A DNA stretch of 62,758 bases from an uncultured Victivallales bacterium (GTDB lineage: Bacteria > Verrucomicrobiota > Lentisphaeria > Victivallales > UBA1829). The notes beneath the pieces are model-generated. The model ran no database searches. It was given only the letters and a program-made list of their open reading frames with translations, and had not been told where the DNA came from. Within the stretch, counting starts at the first letter, position 1. Every line of letters begins with the position of its first letter. This document shows, piece after piece, positions 61,506-62,758 of the stretch. The stretch covers positions 1 through 62,758 of the forward strand of contig CALXRL010000053.1 of assembly GCA_944390735.1 (NCBI GenBank). The letters run 5' to 3'. The translations under genes were made by a program, and so were the position numbers.

Positions 61506-62414
61506 TTATCTGATGAATTCCTTCAGTTGCACCATTCTGCCTCCGTCGTGGAGGCTGCGGCTCGCCGCTTCGAGAAACGCCGTGATTTCCAGACTCTCCC
61601 GCGGATCGACCGGGGATTTTCCGGTTTGCAGGAATCCGGTCATCTGTTTGGCAAGCGTATAGATATGCGAAACGCTCCGATCCTGAATCCCGACGAGGTG
61701 CTTTGTCCCGGTTGTCAGCCGGACGCCGAATTCCGGCGCCCCTTTTCTGCTTCCGCAGATCACTCCGAGCCGCCCGTCCTTCCAATTGCCGATCAGAAGA
61801 TCCGCATCCGCGGCATGGACGCTTCGAACGCCTTCACATCCTGTTCCGAGATAACGGTACAGAAGCTCCGCCGTATGAATTCCGTACCAGAAATAGTCGC
61901 GGTAATCCGGCGGCATCGGCATCGGTCCGAAGGTTTCGGCGACGGTGATTTCCGCGGCGGCCGCCGGCAGATCCGAAACCCCCGCGGCATAGCGGATGCT
62001 CGAGGCCGTCATGACGGGGCTGCCGCACTCTTCCGCCAGACGAAGAATCTCCCGCGCATCCGCATAGGAGCACGCCAGCGGTTTGTCAATGAACACCGGT
62101 TTTCCGAGCGGCGCCACTTCCCGGAATTGTTCCAGATGCTGTCTGCCGTCACAGCTGGTCAGCAGAAACGCATCCATATCCGTCAGTTCCGCGATGCTCC
62201 CGACGATTTCCGCTCCGCTTTCCCGCATTGTCTCCGTGAATTTTTCCACCCGGCTCCAGCTTTCCGAGAAGAGCCGGCTCCCGCCCGGATACGCTTTCCG
62301 GATTCTTCCCGCTCCGGGAAGGTAAAAAGGATCCTTTTCCTGCTGGAAAACCTTTGCAAAGGCCGCCACATGGGAGGTATCCAGTCCGATCATTCCAATG
62401 TTTACCGGTCTCAT
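61506..62414 (-). CDS. Gfo/Idh/MocA-family oxidoreductase (302 residues)
   Basis: A short member of the family: NIGMIGLDTSHVAAFAKVF at the N-terminus, the (E/D)KP motif in PVFIDKPLACSYADAREIL, and a reduced C-terminal domain. The GLDTSHV form of the nucleotide loop lacks the usual GxGxxG glycines, so cofactor binding may differ or the protein may be non-classical. The start at 62414 is preceded by AGGAGAAG. It is 33 bases after the pseudopilin gene and 23 before the lyase gene. Confidence 0.85.
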   Translation of the reverse strand: MRPVNIGMIGLDTSHVAAFAKVFQQEKDPFYLPGAGRIRKAYPGGSRLFSESWSRVEKFTETMRESGAEIVGSIAELTDMDAFLLTSCDGRQHLEQFREVAPLGKPVFIDKPLACSYADAREILRLAEECGSPVMTASSIRYAAGVSDLPAAAAEITVAETFGPMPMPPDYRDYFWYGIHTAELLYRYLGTGCEGVRSVHAADADLLIGNWKDGRLGVICGSRKGAPEFGVRLTTGTKHLVGIQDRSVSHIYTLAKQMTGFLQTGKSPVDPRESLEITAFLEAASRSLHDGGRMVQLKEFIR

Positions 62415-62447
62415 TGATTCTTCTCCTGTTCTGTGCTGTTTCGCCTC

Positions 62448-62758
62448 TTATTCCAGGCGCATCTTTTTCTTGATCTCCTCCGAGGTCATATTCTCCGTCG
62501 AGAAGGTCGCCACATGACCATCGAAATACAGAGAATTGCTTCTGTCTGAATGTGGATAGGAAATCTGATGTGTCTGGGTAATATTTCCAACGCCGAAAGT
62601 TTCTCCAATGCCATACTGCGAATCCAATCGTAGAATAGAGACGGAACCCCTTTTCAGATGAAAAATTTTCAGATCAATAAACGTCGGATTCCATTGTGAA
62701 TGGTATCCTCCATAGTCCAGATACCGTGCAGGCGCCATCTTATTGTTCTTTGCCGGGC
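62448..62758 (-). CDS. H-X9-DG pseudopilin, 3' part (first gene of the operon seen here)
   Basis: The frame is open to the right edge, so the N-terminal prepilin part is missing; 102 codons and the stop are present. The C-terminal SYPHSDRSNSLYFDGHVATFS is a full H-X9-DG motif, followed by a short tail TSEEIKKKMRLE. Internal Met codons (for example at 62738) are not starts because the frame continues upstream (PAKNNK). It heads the visible part of the eight-gene polysaccharide operon. Confidence 0.85.
   Translation of the reverse strand, partial: PAKNNKMAPARYLDYGGYHSQWNPTFIDLKIFHLKRGSVSILRLDSQYGIGETFGVGNITQTHQISYPHSDRSNSLYFDGHVATFSTENMTSEEIKKKMRLE

Overview
The window comes from a Gram-negative, anaerobic-type bacterium of the PVC superphylum, most likely Lentisphaerota (Victivallis-like, gut or sediment). 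This is inferred from a compact Chlamydia-style V-type ATPase operon, a ferredoxin-linked 2-oxoacid oxidoreductase, several FTLIELL-type pseudopilins with the H-X9-DG tail motif, repeated Gfo/Idh/MocA oxidoreductases and glycoside hydrolases, and the absence of SusC/SusD or TonB-receptor genes. Genes are dense, and ATGA overlaps are common. Good sigma70-type promoters and several strong rho-independent terminators can be read directly.

Layout. 1-1017 (minus): 5' part of a GH32 fructosidase preceded by a secreted 5-hydroxyisourate hydrolase/transthyretin-like protein. 1553-8852 (plus): V-ATPase operon E-DUF2764-A-B-D-I-K with promoter and terminator. 8988-13183 (plus): AXE1-type esterase, LPS-kinase-like protein, ComEC. 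13297-18543 (minus): 2-oxoacid:ferredoxin oxidoreductase (fused beta-gamma, alpha, ferredoxin), nitroreductase, YceD/DUF177, CoaD, monooxygenase-like protein, acidic zinc-ribbon protein. 19085-23079 (plus): DnaK, GroES, GroEL. 23217-27047: FAD oxidoreductase divergent from an IclR regulator and NagA. 27121-30816 (minus): CdaA, YbbR-domain protein, lipoprotein, PpiC-type isomerase. 31057-34478: a pseudopilin and a small anchored protein, divergent from a membrane protein / ExbB-like / DUF2149 trio resembling HmuT-U-V. 34728-37950: MIF-like, CBS and HdeD-like proteins, a small membrane protein and an MFS transporter.

From 38251 to the end the window is mainly carbohydrate catabolism. A Gfo/Idh enzyme and an unusual GntR regulator fused to an ABC-type sugar-binding domain stand divergent from isomerase - pseudopilin - large secreted GH-A enzyme - GH42 beta-galactosidase. 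Convergent to this is a long minus-strand operon entering from the right edge: pseudopilin - Gfo/Idh - heparinase II/III-like lyase - Gfo/Idh - sugar-binding-protein/permease fusion - permease with a giant extracytoplasmic insertion - GH123_N-like enzyme - GH172 (DUF2961).

The most unusual biology is in these sugar clusters. The sugar-binding fold is fused to a permease in one gene and to a DNA-binding domain in another. The partner permease carries about 370 extra residues built from a repeated motif that also occurs in the neighbouring GH42 enzyme. Both catabolic clusters carry their own pseudopilin gene. A second highlight is the AT-rich divergent region 32389-32855, which has four TTAG-N6-CTAA inverted repeats placed almost symmetrically around two back-to-back promoters.
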